The notes: generated by a model from the sequence alone, not told the origin. Positions 47,613 through 59,680 are shown, numbered from the stretch's first letter. The stretch is DNA of 64,000 nt from Triplophysa rosa (GCF_024868665.1 NC_079891.1:31394036-31458035), one strand, 5' to 3'. Numbers and translations: made by a program.

Positions 47613-50556
47613 TTTAAGATAAATTTAAGATAGTGTCTTACAATAAGAAATCAAAGTGTATGGTTTATTATTTATATATTTTGTATGTTTTATATTGACA
47701 ATATACAACAATATACTACAGTACATTACAATATATAATCCAGAAAATAAATAGGTTGAGGTAAATTGTCACCCTTTATTAAGTGATTTAACGCTGATGC
47801 CTATTGACTTGCTGGTGTTGTGCTACCCAGTGCCCTTCAGGCTACGGCGTGCTGATATGCAGCTATCTGCTGTCTCTCTATCCGTCTCACCTCTCTCACA
47901 CATACACAGGTGCTCTTTCTTTCTTTTTTGTAGAACTACAATTAACCTTGGCTCCTTCAGCAATGAATCAAGTCAGAATGGGTAGAAGGTCTTCAAGATA
48001 AACAGGGGCTGCTGGTCTTCTTTTCTCCTCCGGGATTTATGGACGCGTCTCCATGAATGGAGAAGCAGTTCTGACTGTCCCACGCTTCACTGGTCAAGCT
48101 GACACTAGTTCTACAGGTGAGGAGGTCAGCGATATAATAGAGCAGACCCACCTGACCGAGCAGGAGAGAGGTCATAGGGGGGTCAGCGGCCAGAGCTGAA
48201 GTCCACTCAACATATTTGTAAAATCAGAATTAAGGGGTGAGACTGAATGTGAATTAAGAGTTTTGGTTTAGTCCAGAATTTTTATTATATATTATTTCAG
48301 TGTATTGTTTCTTTAAGAAATTGTCCTTGAATATGGCTTGCAACCTTACAGCAGCTTTGAGTTAAAAGTATTAAATTCCTTTTCATAAAGTAAATAACTA
48401 AAAATAAATCAATTTTAATAATTTTTAAATTATTATTAGTTAGTTTCATTTGTATTATTAGTTTTACAAGTTAAAGAACAATTATACTTTATGACTATAT
48501 ATACTTGTAGATCTTATTATATTTACATCTTAAATATAATATATTTTATCTTGTTATACTTTGTATATCTACACGTAGATATGCTAAATAATTTCTACGG
48601 TACACAAATACAGTAACTAAGATTACTGAGCATGCTGTTAGGCCCTTGTCTTGAGTTTTAGTATTTTTTTTAACCATATTCCATTGGCCAGCCTTTTTGT
48701 TTTCATACACCTCATCTCATGACCATACTATATATCACAAAATGGAAGGACAGATATTAAAACATATGGGAAATCCATTCAGTCTTTTTAGCTTCATTTC
48801 TTCCTACTTTTCTGTACAAAAACGTCTGCGGCTCTTCCGAGCTGGCGGCTTGCAGGGAGCATGGTTCCTATTTCACCATGACGACGGTTCCAGCTCTGCG
48901 GCCCGGTCCGGCTCGAGAGCGTTATTTACAGCAACTCTGGGATGGCCTGTTTGTCTAAGTGGAAGACCTTGTTGACCCGGAAGCTATAAATTCACGTGTG
49001 ATGTTTCTTTTTCCCCCTTGGGGGTCAGATTGTTTTGGCCTGAGGGGAAGACAGCAGCCAGCCGTCCGAGCGTTTGTCAGTGGAAACCTGCGGATATTCA
49101 TGATCGTAGCCTTGATTGTATTTCACGGGGTTAAACGATTGCTCCCTTGAGTGACTTCGGCAGCGATTATAACAGCATTAACCGATTGTAATGTACTAAT
49201 AACAGTTCTAAATGTCCATTCTGAGGTGTTTTGTGTCCTTTTTGCGTGGGAGTCTTGTGGGTCCTGAAATCCCCAGGCTGGGCGTAGATTTAAAGTGAGG
49301 CTAAGCGGATTCTTCTCTCAGAGATTAAGAGGGAGCCTTTGATTTATCTCTTTGCATTCGGTGCAGAATAACCAGCAAGATGTCGGTTGTCAGGGGCTTG
49401 CTTTCAAGCGTTGCTTTGGTGAAATTTATGGCAAAGACGTCGTTCCCCTTCACGGCTGATGTTTTCTCCATGCAGAGGCTAAGTTCGCTCCTCTTTCTTT
49501 CTCTGTCCGGGATCCAGTCCCCCTGCTGTCACAGATGTGAAGAACAAGAGGAGATGGGAATTGTAAAGCTAATTCACCTCCTGCCATTTATCGATCACGG
49601 GAGGCTTCATTACGGCGCATTCATTCGAGCCGGTGAACGAGTGGCCGGGTGTGCTCATTCACGCCCGGATGTGTAAGGAGTTTGATGAAGCACTTGTCAT
49701 TTCATGGACTCTTGTTCTGGCAGTGTGGTCAAGTCCTAATCAACCCCCTGTGCACACAGTGTGTGGAAGCAAGTGGCAGTTTGTGAATGGAGATTTCTAG
49801 AAGAGGAAGATAATTGAATCCATTACTCAAAGGCCCCTGGACCTACACACCTTCTGTCCTCACGTCGTCAGACTGATCTGAACACAAATACCTGGACCAT
49901 GAGGGATAATAGCTGAACAAGATGGATGCTGATAGCTGGAAGTTTGCTGAACGTACCATCGCTCGACGTGACCAGCGGCGGACATCACCAGGAACTGAGA
50001 GGTGGAGAGAACATGACCAGTGTCTTAAAAGTTCACAAGTAGACACATCATTAAATTATGCATTCAATTTTATTGTAATTTACTTATACATTTAACATGG
50101 AAACTATATTTTAATTTAACACATGAAAACAAGGCTGTGAGAGATACAGTAAATGCAAGCAAATATTTGCTTTGCGGCCTGTATTAAAAAGTTGAGCAGT
50201 AAATTTATTCGAAAGTGTATCGCATGGTTAAGTTTGAATAGTCACTTCCTCTGTGATGTACATTTTATGATTCATGTGGCTGCACACATGTGGAAGATTT
50301 TTGCATCGGTTTTATTTGATATTAATAAAAAAACATATACAATTTCATGGCCTGTAAATAAGCAGTTTTCTATATTGAACCTGTATAGGAATACAGCTTA
50401 TTTGCTTGCTTGTGGATTCATGTTTTTCAATATTTTTCAATTGACCCAAAAGTACACACCAGGACCACATATTGCATGTTTTATTTTTCTAACCCTCACA
50501 GCCTTATTTTTATTTCCAATAAATATTGGCATCTACCTAACTGTATATATGCACAT
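47613..50556. other. Gene-free stretch with candidate regulatory segments
   Basis: No gene. 47936-48117 has strong acceptor (tttctttcttttttgtag) and donor (acag/gtgagg) words, but all frames are closed. 48240-48700 and 50040-50556 are AT-rich. 48830-49700 is GC-richer with CpGs and homeodomain-like words and may be conserved. A 135-codon frame at 50153-50560 lies in AT-rich DNA and runs into the following repeat. Confidence 0.4.
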
Positions 50557-51130
50557 GTGACCCTGGACCACAATACCATAAGTCACACGGGCAAATTTGT
50601 AGCAATAGCCAACAATACATTGCATGGGTCAAAATGATCCATTTTTCTTTTATTCTTTTAGTAAAGATCATGTTCCATGGAGATATTTTGTAAATTTCCT
50701 ACCGTAATTATATCAAAACATAATTTTTGTGACTGGATGCAGCAAAATCGTGAACAAAAATGGTTGGAAACCCACCTGCTAACATCGCTCGCTGCTGGCC
50801 GCTCTTTGGAAATTACCCACTCAAGTTTGGTATATGTAAAGCTTAGAATTTCAGTTTTCGGGTTCATCTACTCTCCACAACGTCATGACATCGGTAAGCC
50901 AATAGAGAGCGGTAAAACAAACCTGTTTCTTCTTAGCAACGGCCTGCTACAGAGTGTCTGATGGACTACTTTAAAGGCAATTTTCTCAAAATCTTGATTT
51001 TTTTGCACCCTCAGATTCCAGATTTTCAAATATTGGTATCTCGGCCAAATATTGTCCTATTCTTCCTAACAAACCATACGTCAATGGAAACCTTAAATGA
51101 CTGGTGACTGGTTTTGTGGTCCAGGATCAC
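50557..51130 (+). mobile_element. 'gtgaccctggacc' repeat family, long form, full length
   Basis: 574 bp from 'gtgaccctggaccacaa' to 'gttttgtggtccaggatcac', inverted termini of about 18 bases. It contains the 231-bp core 50734-50964 ('tggatgcagcaaaatcgtga' ... 'gtgtctgatgg') that is also in the copy at 55748 and absent at 41136. The superfamily is unknown to me. Confidence 0.8.
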
Positions 51131-52805
51131 ATATGTGACCTATCAAAGTGGTACCATAGCTGGAGCTGGATCAGATAGCAGTCTTTCTTGGGCAGAAGTC
51201 AGTGCTTTTGTGATTGACTGGATGGCCAGATAAAGATCATGAGGTCAGTGGTCAGGACACTCGGGTTGAGTGGACAATGCTCCAGCCAGGTCCAGAATCC
51301 CATCCATCACACAGGGGGGACAAAGGCTAATGTCAATCCAGGGGATAGCACTTCTCTGGTCGTGATTAGCTGGTGGCGGGCCATGATGACAGCACCATCA
51401 GCGGTTGATTGGCCTGAATGATTCTGAAGGAGGCTGCTGTTAGAATCTGATCAAGAGTCTACGTTTAAACCCCACCCCTTTTTATAAGCCACACCCTGTG
51501 TCTGGATCCAAAAGCATGTAATGAGTTGAGACGATGCAGGCAGAGTCAATTAAATGAATGGCACTTTGATACGATACATTTGAAAGGCTATTAAATTTTC
51601 TATTAAAAAGTCAAAAGTCTCATCTTCCTTCGCTTCTCAAATCATAAGCAGAGCCGAGTTGTTAATGAAAATTAGACAGTACGACGCAGATGTAGTTACA
51701 ACTGCAAATGAACCAAAATGAAGCTAATTTAATTTGATGGGGGAATGCTTTTTAAATCTGCAGGAGGGCAAATTAGACGTAATGTATTGCCTAAAATCAT
51801 ATAAAATAATTACCCTCTCTTTCATTATTGCCTGCTTCCAAAAAATGACATCACTTTCTCTCATACTTGTGTAATGTTTTCTTTTTGAAAGCGTCTCGGG
51901 CTGCTAAAAGTGTAGCATAAATATGATTCGTGTCAAGCTTTCTCATTGGATCAGCTTAGCTGTCATTTTGACGTCAGATTGGGTAAGAGTTCTGCCCATG
52001 TACTCTCTGGCTCAGTGCCCTGTTGGACTGTCTCTGTGTTGGAGCTCTGCCTCATTTCCATCCACAAAGTTTTCTTTGGGTCTTGCAATAGCAGTGGTAG
52101 TGCAGTCCGAGAATGAAGCTTATATACAAAGATGCACATTAAATCCATTTTTCAGCTCTTATGAGAATCCCCAATGTTGCTCAGGTATGGCACTTTCAAA
52201 GATTAGCCCCTTTACAGAGTTTAACCCCTTAACGTGCACAGGGCCCATGGGCATGTCTGCATTTTTATGACCTTTGTTTTACATTATTAATTCAACCAAC
52301 TATCACAAACTATGCATCATTTGGAAGCTAAAACACTCAACATGTTTGTTCTGAACTTGTTTTTGCGATCAATAAAATGCTCAAAAATAGGGGCGCTTAT
52401 ATAAGATGTTAAGAAAGGGTTCTTGTTGTGTTTATGTATCAGAAGGTCTTAACATTTCTTAGAAGAAATGAAGATAGAAGACTTTTCTAACTGAAGTCTT
52501 AATACACAAGTTTTTTTCAAAGAAAAAAGTACATAAAAATCTGTGTTCTGTCTCTTTACCTCGATTTGCAAGAAAGCTTATATTAATATTTATCATTTAA
52601 GATGTCTGGTACGATTTCATTTGAATTCAACACACATAAAGTGACCTGCGGCAACCTGCAATTGTTTGTTTCAGACAGAGCTTTTAATATACAGGCAAAG
52701 GTTATGAATTGCAGATTTAAAGTGTATAGAATTATATAAATGGAGATAGCACAGCACAGACAGTTTGGTCTTGGAAGAATTTTATGAGAAATATGAGTTG
52801 TTATA
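51131..52805. other. Gene-free stretch, likely containing conserved non-coding DNA
   Basis: No gene. 51580-51830 has about eight TAAT/ATTA cores in low-repeat DNA. 52206-52600 begins 'taaccccttaacgtgcac' and may be an old TTAA element, but no right end is seen. A 115-codon frame at 51923-52270 is unrecognised. Confidence 0.35.
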
Positions 52806-53161
52806 CAGCCACAGAATAGGAGACCATTCATGTAATCAGCATTTCTAGATGTATTCTGGCCAGGTTATCCCTTTTTTTGGACTTTTCCTAAATCCATGTA
52901 CAAATATTACTGTTGTATTGCTTAGAAATGAATATGAACTTGTTTTCTTTGCAGTAGTTGAGGTCTGAAAAAATACAGAGCATCTTTTCTGTTATTTTTA
53001 CCTGTTTCTCTAGTTTTCATTTTCTGCAAAAAAAAAAAAATTAAAAAAATGGGAGAAATACTGTTATTGGTTCACAGAATGAAACAAAAATGATAATTTT
53101 ACCTAAACACATACCTATAAATAGTACATTTTAAAATCAGAAAAACTTTTTCCTGTGGCTG
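52806..53161. mobile_element. Tc1/mariner-like miniature element, uninterrupted copy
   Basis: Left 'cagccacagaataggagacc' after TA; right 'ctttttcctgtggctg' followed by CA (mutated TA). Interior 'tcagcatttctagatgtatt', 'catgtacaaatattactg' and 'gcagtagttgaggtctgaaa' align with both halves of 8963-10379, showing the pre-insertion structure. 356 bp, with an A-rich tract at 53028-53047. Confidence 0.8.
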
Positions 53162-55747
53162 CATATTTGATTTTTGCAGTTTGGTGTTTGTGAACATCCA
53201 AACATAGTGTTACAACATTTAGTTTTCTACTTCTAGGGTCTCCTCATCAGAGTAATCTGAGAAACAGCCTATATTTGCTTCACATGCAGTATAACCTCAT
53301 TTTTCTCAAAGAGAAACTATGGAAAAATAAAGCGATCTTGTGATATTTCTCTCTTATAGGCCTATTTCTTTCTCTCGCTCTGTTCTTTTTCAGCAGAGAT
53401 AATTTGAGGTCGGGGAAAACGGAGAGACTCGGCTCTATTAATCAAGACCGGTTCGGCTTAGACAGAGTGGCTGTGTTCTCCTGCCCAGCTCGGGCTGTGG
53501 AGTAGACCTCACCTCCCTCCAATCCGGGCCCTTTGGATCCACTGATCCATTTATCAAAGTCCGAGCCATACTGCAGGGGCACCAAAGCAAACGTTAGTTG
53601 TGGATGCCAGGCGGAGAGCTGTATTCAGACCAGGCCAGGTAGAGCAAGCTGCTACATCATCTCTTGCTCTGCTAGAATGTACAAATACACAAGACATGCC
53701 TGGGTTTCGTCATAGCTCGGAGATGGCCATCTCGTGCCAGGAAAAGAGTGCTTGGAGTGTTGACTAAGAAGAGAGAGAGTCCGTGTGAATGGGTGTGTTG
53801 CTGCAGGGTGAGAGATTTACAGTATTGTGTTTATTCAACTTTCCATGTTACAGCTGTTTGTCTACAATGCAGGCGGTGAATGCGCCTTTGCGAGAGCAAT
53901 GCAAGCACAAATCTCAGCGAATCAATGTCTATTGATCTTTAGTTGAAGGTGGTGCCTTATTTGAAAAAGAATAGATCAGATTGCAGTGTTTGACTCTAAT
54001 CCCTAATGTCTCCAGTGTCTAGACGTTGCTGACGAAAGCATCTCATCTTGCTTTGCCAGCAGAGTTTCCAGCATGCTCGGTCGCATTCTCACTTGTTTGT
54101 CCTTGTAAACAAACAGAAGAACCGAGTACACAAGCTGGCACCTCCTCTTAAAAAAAAAAAAAACATGGCTCAAGCGTGCGTCTCCAGTCTGGACAGAAGG
54201 AGGAGCGACCTCCAGACGTCTGGGGGAGAGATTAGATTTCCACCTGCTGGTGTGTCTTGGCTTTGCAAGAGACTGTTTATTATTCACAGATGGTGTTTTT
54301 TCTAGTTTTAGAATGATATTCAGGTTTGTTGTAAGGTCAGTGTGATCTCATGATTGATGAGTGCTCTCGAAACTTAAGTTTGGGAGAGACACATTAAAGA
54401 CCTTGTTTTTAAATAGCCAAAATGCTTTAGTTACATTAAAGTCTTGAACCGTGTAGTGCTTCTTACGCTTCTGCCTTTAGTTGAAAAACACGGTACACTT
54501 GTACTGTATATTCAGTATATTGCAGGAGTCATGCATTTTTAATCTTTAAGAAACTCTGTACCGTTTAATTTGTCAATATAAGAGTACATTAGCATACAGT
54601 ATATGGCCTCAAAGCTTACACATACGACCAAGCCATAAAACTTTAAAGTTTCAACTAGAATAAACATGTAAAATGTCTCATTCACCATGTTAAAGTTCAG
54701 TACATTTAGTACTTGCTCTTAGTTGCGGAATTTGTCCTTTTATTAGTTTATTGACACATTAAGCCATGATGCTGATGCAGGCGATGCAGGATTGAATCAG
54801 ACTTATTTCTCATTTTTAAGCCTCTTTCTAAAATCATTTCATGTCCTCTCTATACTGTTCCATAAAAATACCTGGTCAATGAATAATGTGCTTTTTTACA
54901 TACATCCCAATAAAACTACACTTTATAGAAAAAGCTAAGAACTCACAAAGTGAAATTCCTGAAATAAATATCTCAAAGCATTCTTTAGGACAATGCAATT
55001 GACAGCTTTATAGGCCATGCCCTTTTATCTGTGATGGACTGCACAGTGAGCGGCCATTTTTGTATTTTTATACACACACGGCAAGGTTGATTGACAGATC
55101 TCCTGGTCAGGTTGCTTGTGAATAGCGTGGAGGAATAGGGAGAAAAGGACCATCTCTTCCGCTGGTGGACGGCTCTCTTTCAGCAGTTATGGCTCTCATC
55201 ACGGCCTGGAACAAGGGCACCTGCTGTGGGAAGCCCACCAGCACCTTCTCCTTTGGTCAACAGGATCCACCTGACGATTGATGTGATGAGGGGCCGCGCT
55301 GAATAGAAGACGGCTGAATGTAGCTGTATCTCTTATTCCCTTTCCCAGAGCTTCCGTCTAGTTCTGAAATCGACCAAATTTTCTTTGAGATCATTTCGGT
55401 GTCAGTGTCTCAGAATTGATGGCTTTGTTTACGTTTATGGGCCTGTCGGATTGAAGAATAGTAAGTAAGATCTTTTCAACGTCTTGATTGTTTGTTCCAG
55501 ACAGCGGTGAGGTTAAATGATGCGTATAAACCGTGCACATCCAGTTTCTTGAGTTATAAACATGCAGCCTCTGAGCAATGACATCTTTCTCTGGAGAGGC
55601 TTTAAAATACCTTTCATCATGAATAGAGACTGTGCGTTAGTGAGAAAAACTTGTTGTATAATGCGCAGATCAGGGACACACAGGACTGTGCTTTACTCGT
55701 GGTTTTGTGATGATCTAAGAGAAATAATGTTGAGATTATACAGGTAC
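53162..55747. other. Gene-free stretch with candidate regulatory segments
   Basis: No gene. 53390-53780 and 55065-55330 are GC-richer, and the latter contains TGATTGACAG at 55088-55097. 54150-54163 is an A14 run. Frames on both strands at 54003-54305 overlap and resemble nothing. Confidence 0.4.
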
Positions 55748-56152
55748 GTGACCCTGGACCACGAAACCAGTCACAAGTCACACGGGTATATTTGAAGCAA
55801 TAGCCAATTGTATGGGTCAAAATGATCGATTCTTCTTTTACACCATTAGGATATTAAGTAAAGATCATGATTTATGAAGATATTTAGTAAATATATCAAA
55901 ACTTTATTTTTGTGAGTGGATGCAGCAAAATCGTGAACAAAAATGGGTGGAAACACGCCAACAGACTTCGCTCGCTGCTGCGTGATCTTTGGGAATTACC
56001 CAAACAAGTTTGGTATCTATGTAAAGTTTAGATTTTCCCCTTTCGGGTTCATCTACTCTCAACAATGTCACTACAGCGGTAAGCCAATAGAGAGCGGTAA
56101 AACAAACCTGCTTCTTCTTAGCAACAGCCTGCTACAGCGCCTCTGATGGACA
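55748..56152 (+). mobile_element. 'gtgaccctggacc' repeat family, long form, right-truncated
   Basis: Starts 'gtgaccctggaccacgaaac' and carries the core 55917-56149, then stops at 'tctgatggacaacttt'. The distal third and right terminus found at 50965-51130 are missing. The core is close to that at 50734-50964. Confidence 0.78.
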
Positions 56153-56235
56153 ACTTTTACATAAATCAATGTCTGGGCTTTTTATGAAATTAAAGGTAGA
56201 ATGAAAAATGAGACCTTGATATACACTGATATACA

Positions 56236-56372
56236 CATGTTGCATTTTATCCCAAGCAACTGACCGTACAGTATATTTATTTGATATGATATTTTGATAT
56301 GATATTATTTCTGTTTTCTAGGGATCGAACCAATGATCTTTGTATTGCTAACACAATGCTCTAACAGTTGGA
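56236..56372 (-). mobile_element. tRNA-derived SINE remnant, antisense
   Basis: The minus strand reads 'ccaactgttagagcattgtg', 'ttagcaatacaaagatcatt', box B 'ggttcgatccctag', and further on 'gttgcttgggataaaatgc', similar to the family core. The middle is expanded by AT-rich 'gatatgatattt' repeats. Confidence 0.5.
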
Positions 56373-56800
56373 GGTTGATTTTTCTTACATTTCTTACATT
56401 TCTGTAATATACATGATACATATAATATATGATATTGTCTATGTCATATATATCCCTTTTGCTAAAGATGGAAGCATCTCACTGGTAAAAGACAATGTTT
56501 TTTTGTGATTATGATAACTAGCATGTAAGATTAGAGTAACAAAAGGATGCAAAAAGCTGTACAGACAGATTGGCACAGCATGCCAGATTGTGGCTCATCA
56601 CTTCCCGTATTCTGGCTTCCCTGCTGCTAAATCATTGACACGTTTTTTTGAAAATCCCAGTAAACCGTAAAATGTAACTGCGTAAATGTAAAAATGGACC
56701 TATCAGTCCTATTCTAAATCATCTGTGAGTGTGGTTCAATTTCATTTTTGAAATAGGATAAAAATGCATTTTCTAGTTTCTAGATATCAGTCTCGCAGCA
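56373..56800. other. AT-rich unique stretch
   Basis: No feature recognised. Confidence 0.4.
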
Positions 56801-56990
56801 TTAAAGGGATAGTTTACTTCAAAATAAAAATTCTCTTATCATTTGTTCTCCCTCATGTTCAATTCAAACTTCTGTATGTCTCTATCTTCTGTGCAGCACA
56901 ATAGAAGATTTTTTGAGAAATGTCTTAGTGGTTTTGTGTCCATAAAATAGAAGTCAATGGGGTCCAATGTTGTGCACAGTGCTGTTTTGT
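56801..56990. mobile_element. Angel-type half element, copy 11
   Basis: Left TTAA (56801-56804) + 'agggatagtttacttcaaaa', 'ctccctcatgttcaattcaa', 'acaatagaagattttttgag' and 'aaaatagaagtcaatggggt', ending at the palindrome centre. The right half is absent. Confidence 0.7.
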
Positions 56991-57458
56991 TTAAGTGTCA
57001 GCTAAATGACATATTAGCCGTAATTTAATTTCTGTTTGTATTCTTGATATTTAGGCTCAGCATGATTTGCATTAAACCAAAACAACACCAAGCAAAACAT
57101 TAGCCCGATTAATATTCCGTTTGATTGTATGCAGCAATAAGCATTAAGGCATGTTGTGTACAATTTAATGGTTTATATTATACTGTAGATACATTTTGAA
57201 TGACAAAACCATGCAGTCTAAATCTATAAATCATGTGCGACCGGAATTGTTTAACCTGATGACTTAAACCAGTGATTTTCAACCGGGGGGCGCAGAGGTA
57301 CTGCAGGTTCCCCGAAACACCAACCTTTGGAACTCGATCGCGAATTCACGGAGGAACACAACTGCGAATTGACGGAGGGCAATCTTCTGTCTGAGCGACC
57401 ACGCAGACTCGTTGTAGGTCCTGCGCAGTGCAATTTTAGGCTGCGCACAAAAGCTTAA

Positions 57459-58264
57459 CAGGGTTTTTCCTGGCTCAAAATGAGGCGGAGGTGGTGCCAT
57501 CCTGATCTTGTACACACACACACGTAGGCCTACCGTACCTTTAAGTGACTTAACCAAAGTAACTGACATATTAAAAGTTCTAATAAAATTAGATGAAAAT
57601 GACAATTATTAAGTTATATAAAACATTATTTTTATTCAACCAAACAGACTTTTTTTTATCAAATAAAGCTTTTCTATCATTTTCAACTAACTTTTCAGCC
57701 CACAATAGCCAACTGAATTAACCAGTCTTTCTAAATGAGCAAAGCTCGTTCACATCTTGCTTTCTCTGTGGTTCACTCTAAATGATTCAGTCATCTCTTA
57801 TATTCGCTAGTGACTGAAAAGTTCTATAGTTTAAATGAATCGGTTCAAATGAGTCATTCGTGTGCGAGTCATCCTGACACAATGTGCGTTCATACTGGCG
57901 AACTCGCTGTGTACAGTATACGCTGATTCAACGATCCAACTGCACAGCTAAAGACATTACAATGATGTACGTCATGTTAATTTAAGAAATGTCAAGAAAT
58001 TAAACGTACTTGGATGCTAAACAAACAGCCTTCAAACACAGCTAACTCTTGTTCTGCAACTCTTTTGAGCGCCTCAGTGTGCTGATAACGAAACATCACC
58101 TCCACTGTGGCGTAATCAACTGCAGTTACAAATGACTGTCTGTTAAATGCACGCAGCATTTCTTGTGTAGACACCCACCCAACATAATTTTAGTGAGAAT
58201 CTGAGGCGGCACGACATTTGACGGAGGCGGCCGCCTCCAATTTCTCTATGCAGGGAAAACCCTG
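57459..58264. mobile_element. Nested non-autonomous hAT element ('cagggtttttcctg')
   Basis: The left end 'cagggtttttcctg' and right end 'cagggaaaaccctg' are inverted repeats, and the subterminal 'gaggcggaggtgg' / 'ggcggccgcctcc' also pair. The word gcttaa flanks both sides (57453-57458 and 58264-58269) as a partial target duplication. It sits in the outer hAT element 57270-59680. 806 bp, non-coding. Confidence 0.7.
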
Positions 58265-58328
58265 CTTAATATCTACAAAGGCGGCAAACGTCCACTCAGG
58301 AAGCAGCAGCAATTACCTCTTCATCATC

Positions 58329-59044
58329 TTAAAGGAGTCATCGGATGAAAATCCAAATTTTTCTGTGTTTAAGTGCTATAATCGGGTCCCCGGTGCATCT
58401 AGCAACCCAGAAAACGTGAAAAAAAAGATCCCAGTAAGTTTGTTTTGATGAGCCTTTCCCTGCAAGCATGTGAGAAATCTAGCCGTTCAGATTATGTGCG
58501 TTAATATGTTCAGCTGCGGCAAGCTGTTTGTTTTGCTAATGAACAGGGGCGAACACTGCGGTTAGTTTTGTTTTAAACGTCTCAAATCATTCGTCCTTAG
58601 GCTGAAAAATCTGTAACAGCATACTAGTTATACTGTCATTAGGATGTGCTGTTTGCTGTGATGGATTTTTTTGTCTCCGGACGAATGATTTGAGACGTTT
58701 AAAACTAAACTAACCGCAGTGTTCGCCCCTGTTCATTGTTCAAACTAACCGCAGAGGAGTTCAGGAAACATAATTTAGCTAAACCATTGCCATGGCAGTA
58801 CTATATGTGTGTTGTGTTGACATGCCGGACAGAAGGGGGGTGGGGTGCGCTGCAACTCATTATCATTTAAAGAGACATGCACCAAAACGGGTTGCTGTGA
58901 GCATACCTGTTTTTGACGAGGCAGAAAGGTTTTTTTTTACACAGCCATTGAGTGTTTTTAAGCAAATTATGTTCCAGACATTTCATGAAGATCCTAATAA
59001 ATCATACCGACTTGTTGAAAATGCTCATCCGATGAGTCCTTTAA
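58329..59044. mobile_element. Nested TTAA element with internal hairpin
   Basis: TTAA at 58329-58332 and 59041-59044 bracket inverted termini 'aggagtcatcggatga' and 'catccgatgagtcct'. A 59-bp near-perfect inverted repeat (58538-58596 and 58679-58737) lies inside. It is also inside the outer hAT element. piggyBac/Kolobok-type by its target; non-coding, although an 87-codon frame (58792-59055) crosses its end. Confidence 0.8.
58538..58737. repeat. 59-bp inverted repeat (hairpin), 82-bp loop
   Basis: Arms 58538-58596 and 58679-58737 are reverse complements at 58 of 59 positions, beginning 'aatgaacaggggcgaacact'. The single mismatch lies in 'gttagtt(t/a)gttttaaac'. It is internal to the TTAA element 58329-59044. 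Confidence 0.93.
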
Positions 59045-59680
59045 GAAACAGGTAGATCAAACAAGTATGTTTGTCTTTCAGACTGTAATTTCAGAATAAG
59101 CGCAAGTCTCTCTCCCGTTGAGTTCATAGTGCGCGTGAAGGGAGTGGCATGTAAATAAAGTGCCTTTTCATTTATTTCTGAACTTGGACAGCTGTTGACA
59201 GTTATTAACTATAAAGTGCTATTTTCGACAGGAAAATGACACCACACCGTGTCTGTTTTATAAACTGCGAATAAACTCTTGCTCTTGCTAAAATCAATGA
59301 AACGCTTGATGTGGCAGATTAATCCTTTTGGAATAATGCCCAAAACACTACAATTTTGCAATGGTTTTAATTCAAAAAGCTAATGGTTCACAGTGGTATT
59401 TTAATGGAAACCATTCATTTCTGTGATGGTTTCTTTTGTTTTCATCAGCAGGGTTGTTACATTTATACTCTGATATCTTGAGATCAATCTGTCATATACA
59501 GGTATTTTTTGCTTATTTATATATAGTATATACAGTTACAGTATATATATATATATAAACTATATCTAACATATGTTATACATTATCTTGTCTACCCTCA
59601 AAGTACAGTATGGAGGGGGGGTGCCAGTTCTTTAAATGGGTTTATGGGGGGCGCGACCATGAAAAGGTTGAGAAGCACTG

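Larger units (their letters stand above)
57270..59680. mobile_element. hAT (Charlie-like) element, host of two nested insertions
   Basis: The termini 'cagtgattttcaacc' and 'ggttgagaagcactg' match at 13 of 15 positions as inverted repeats. They resemble the Charlie-type hAT end cagtg.ttctcaacc, and ggggggcgc words lie just inside both ends. The flanks acttaaac and aacagatc show no duplication. The interior contains two complete younger elements, so little original sequence remains. No transposase frame survives. Confidence 0.7.

Noticed and set aside
50153..50560. 135-codon hydrophobic-looking frame
   Set aside because: AT-rich DNA gives Phe/Ile/Leu-rich translations by composition; the frame ends at the start of a repeat and shows no ordered membrane topology.
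53868..53900. Sequence reminiscent of miR-124 ('ggcggtgaatgcgcc')
   Set aside because: The seed region differs and no hairpin precursor is visible.
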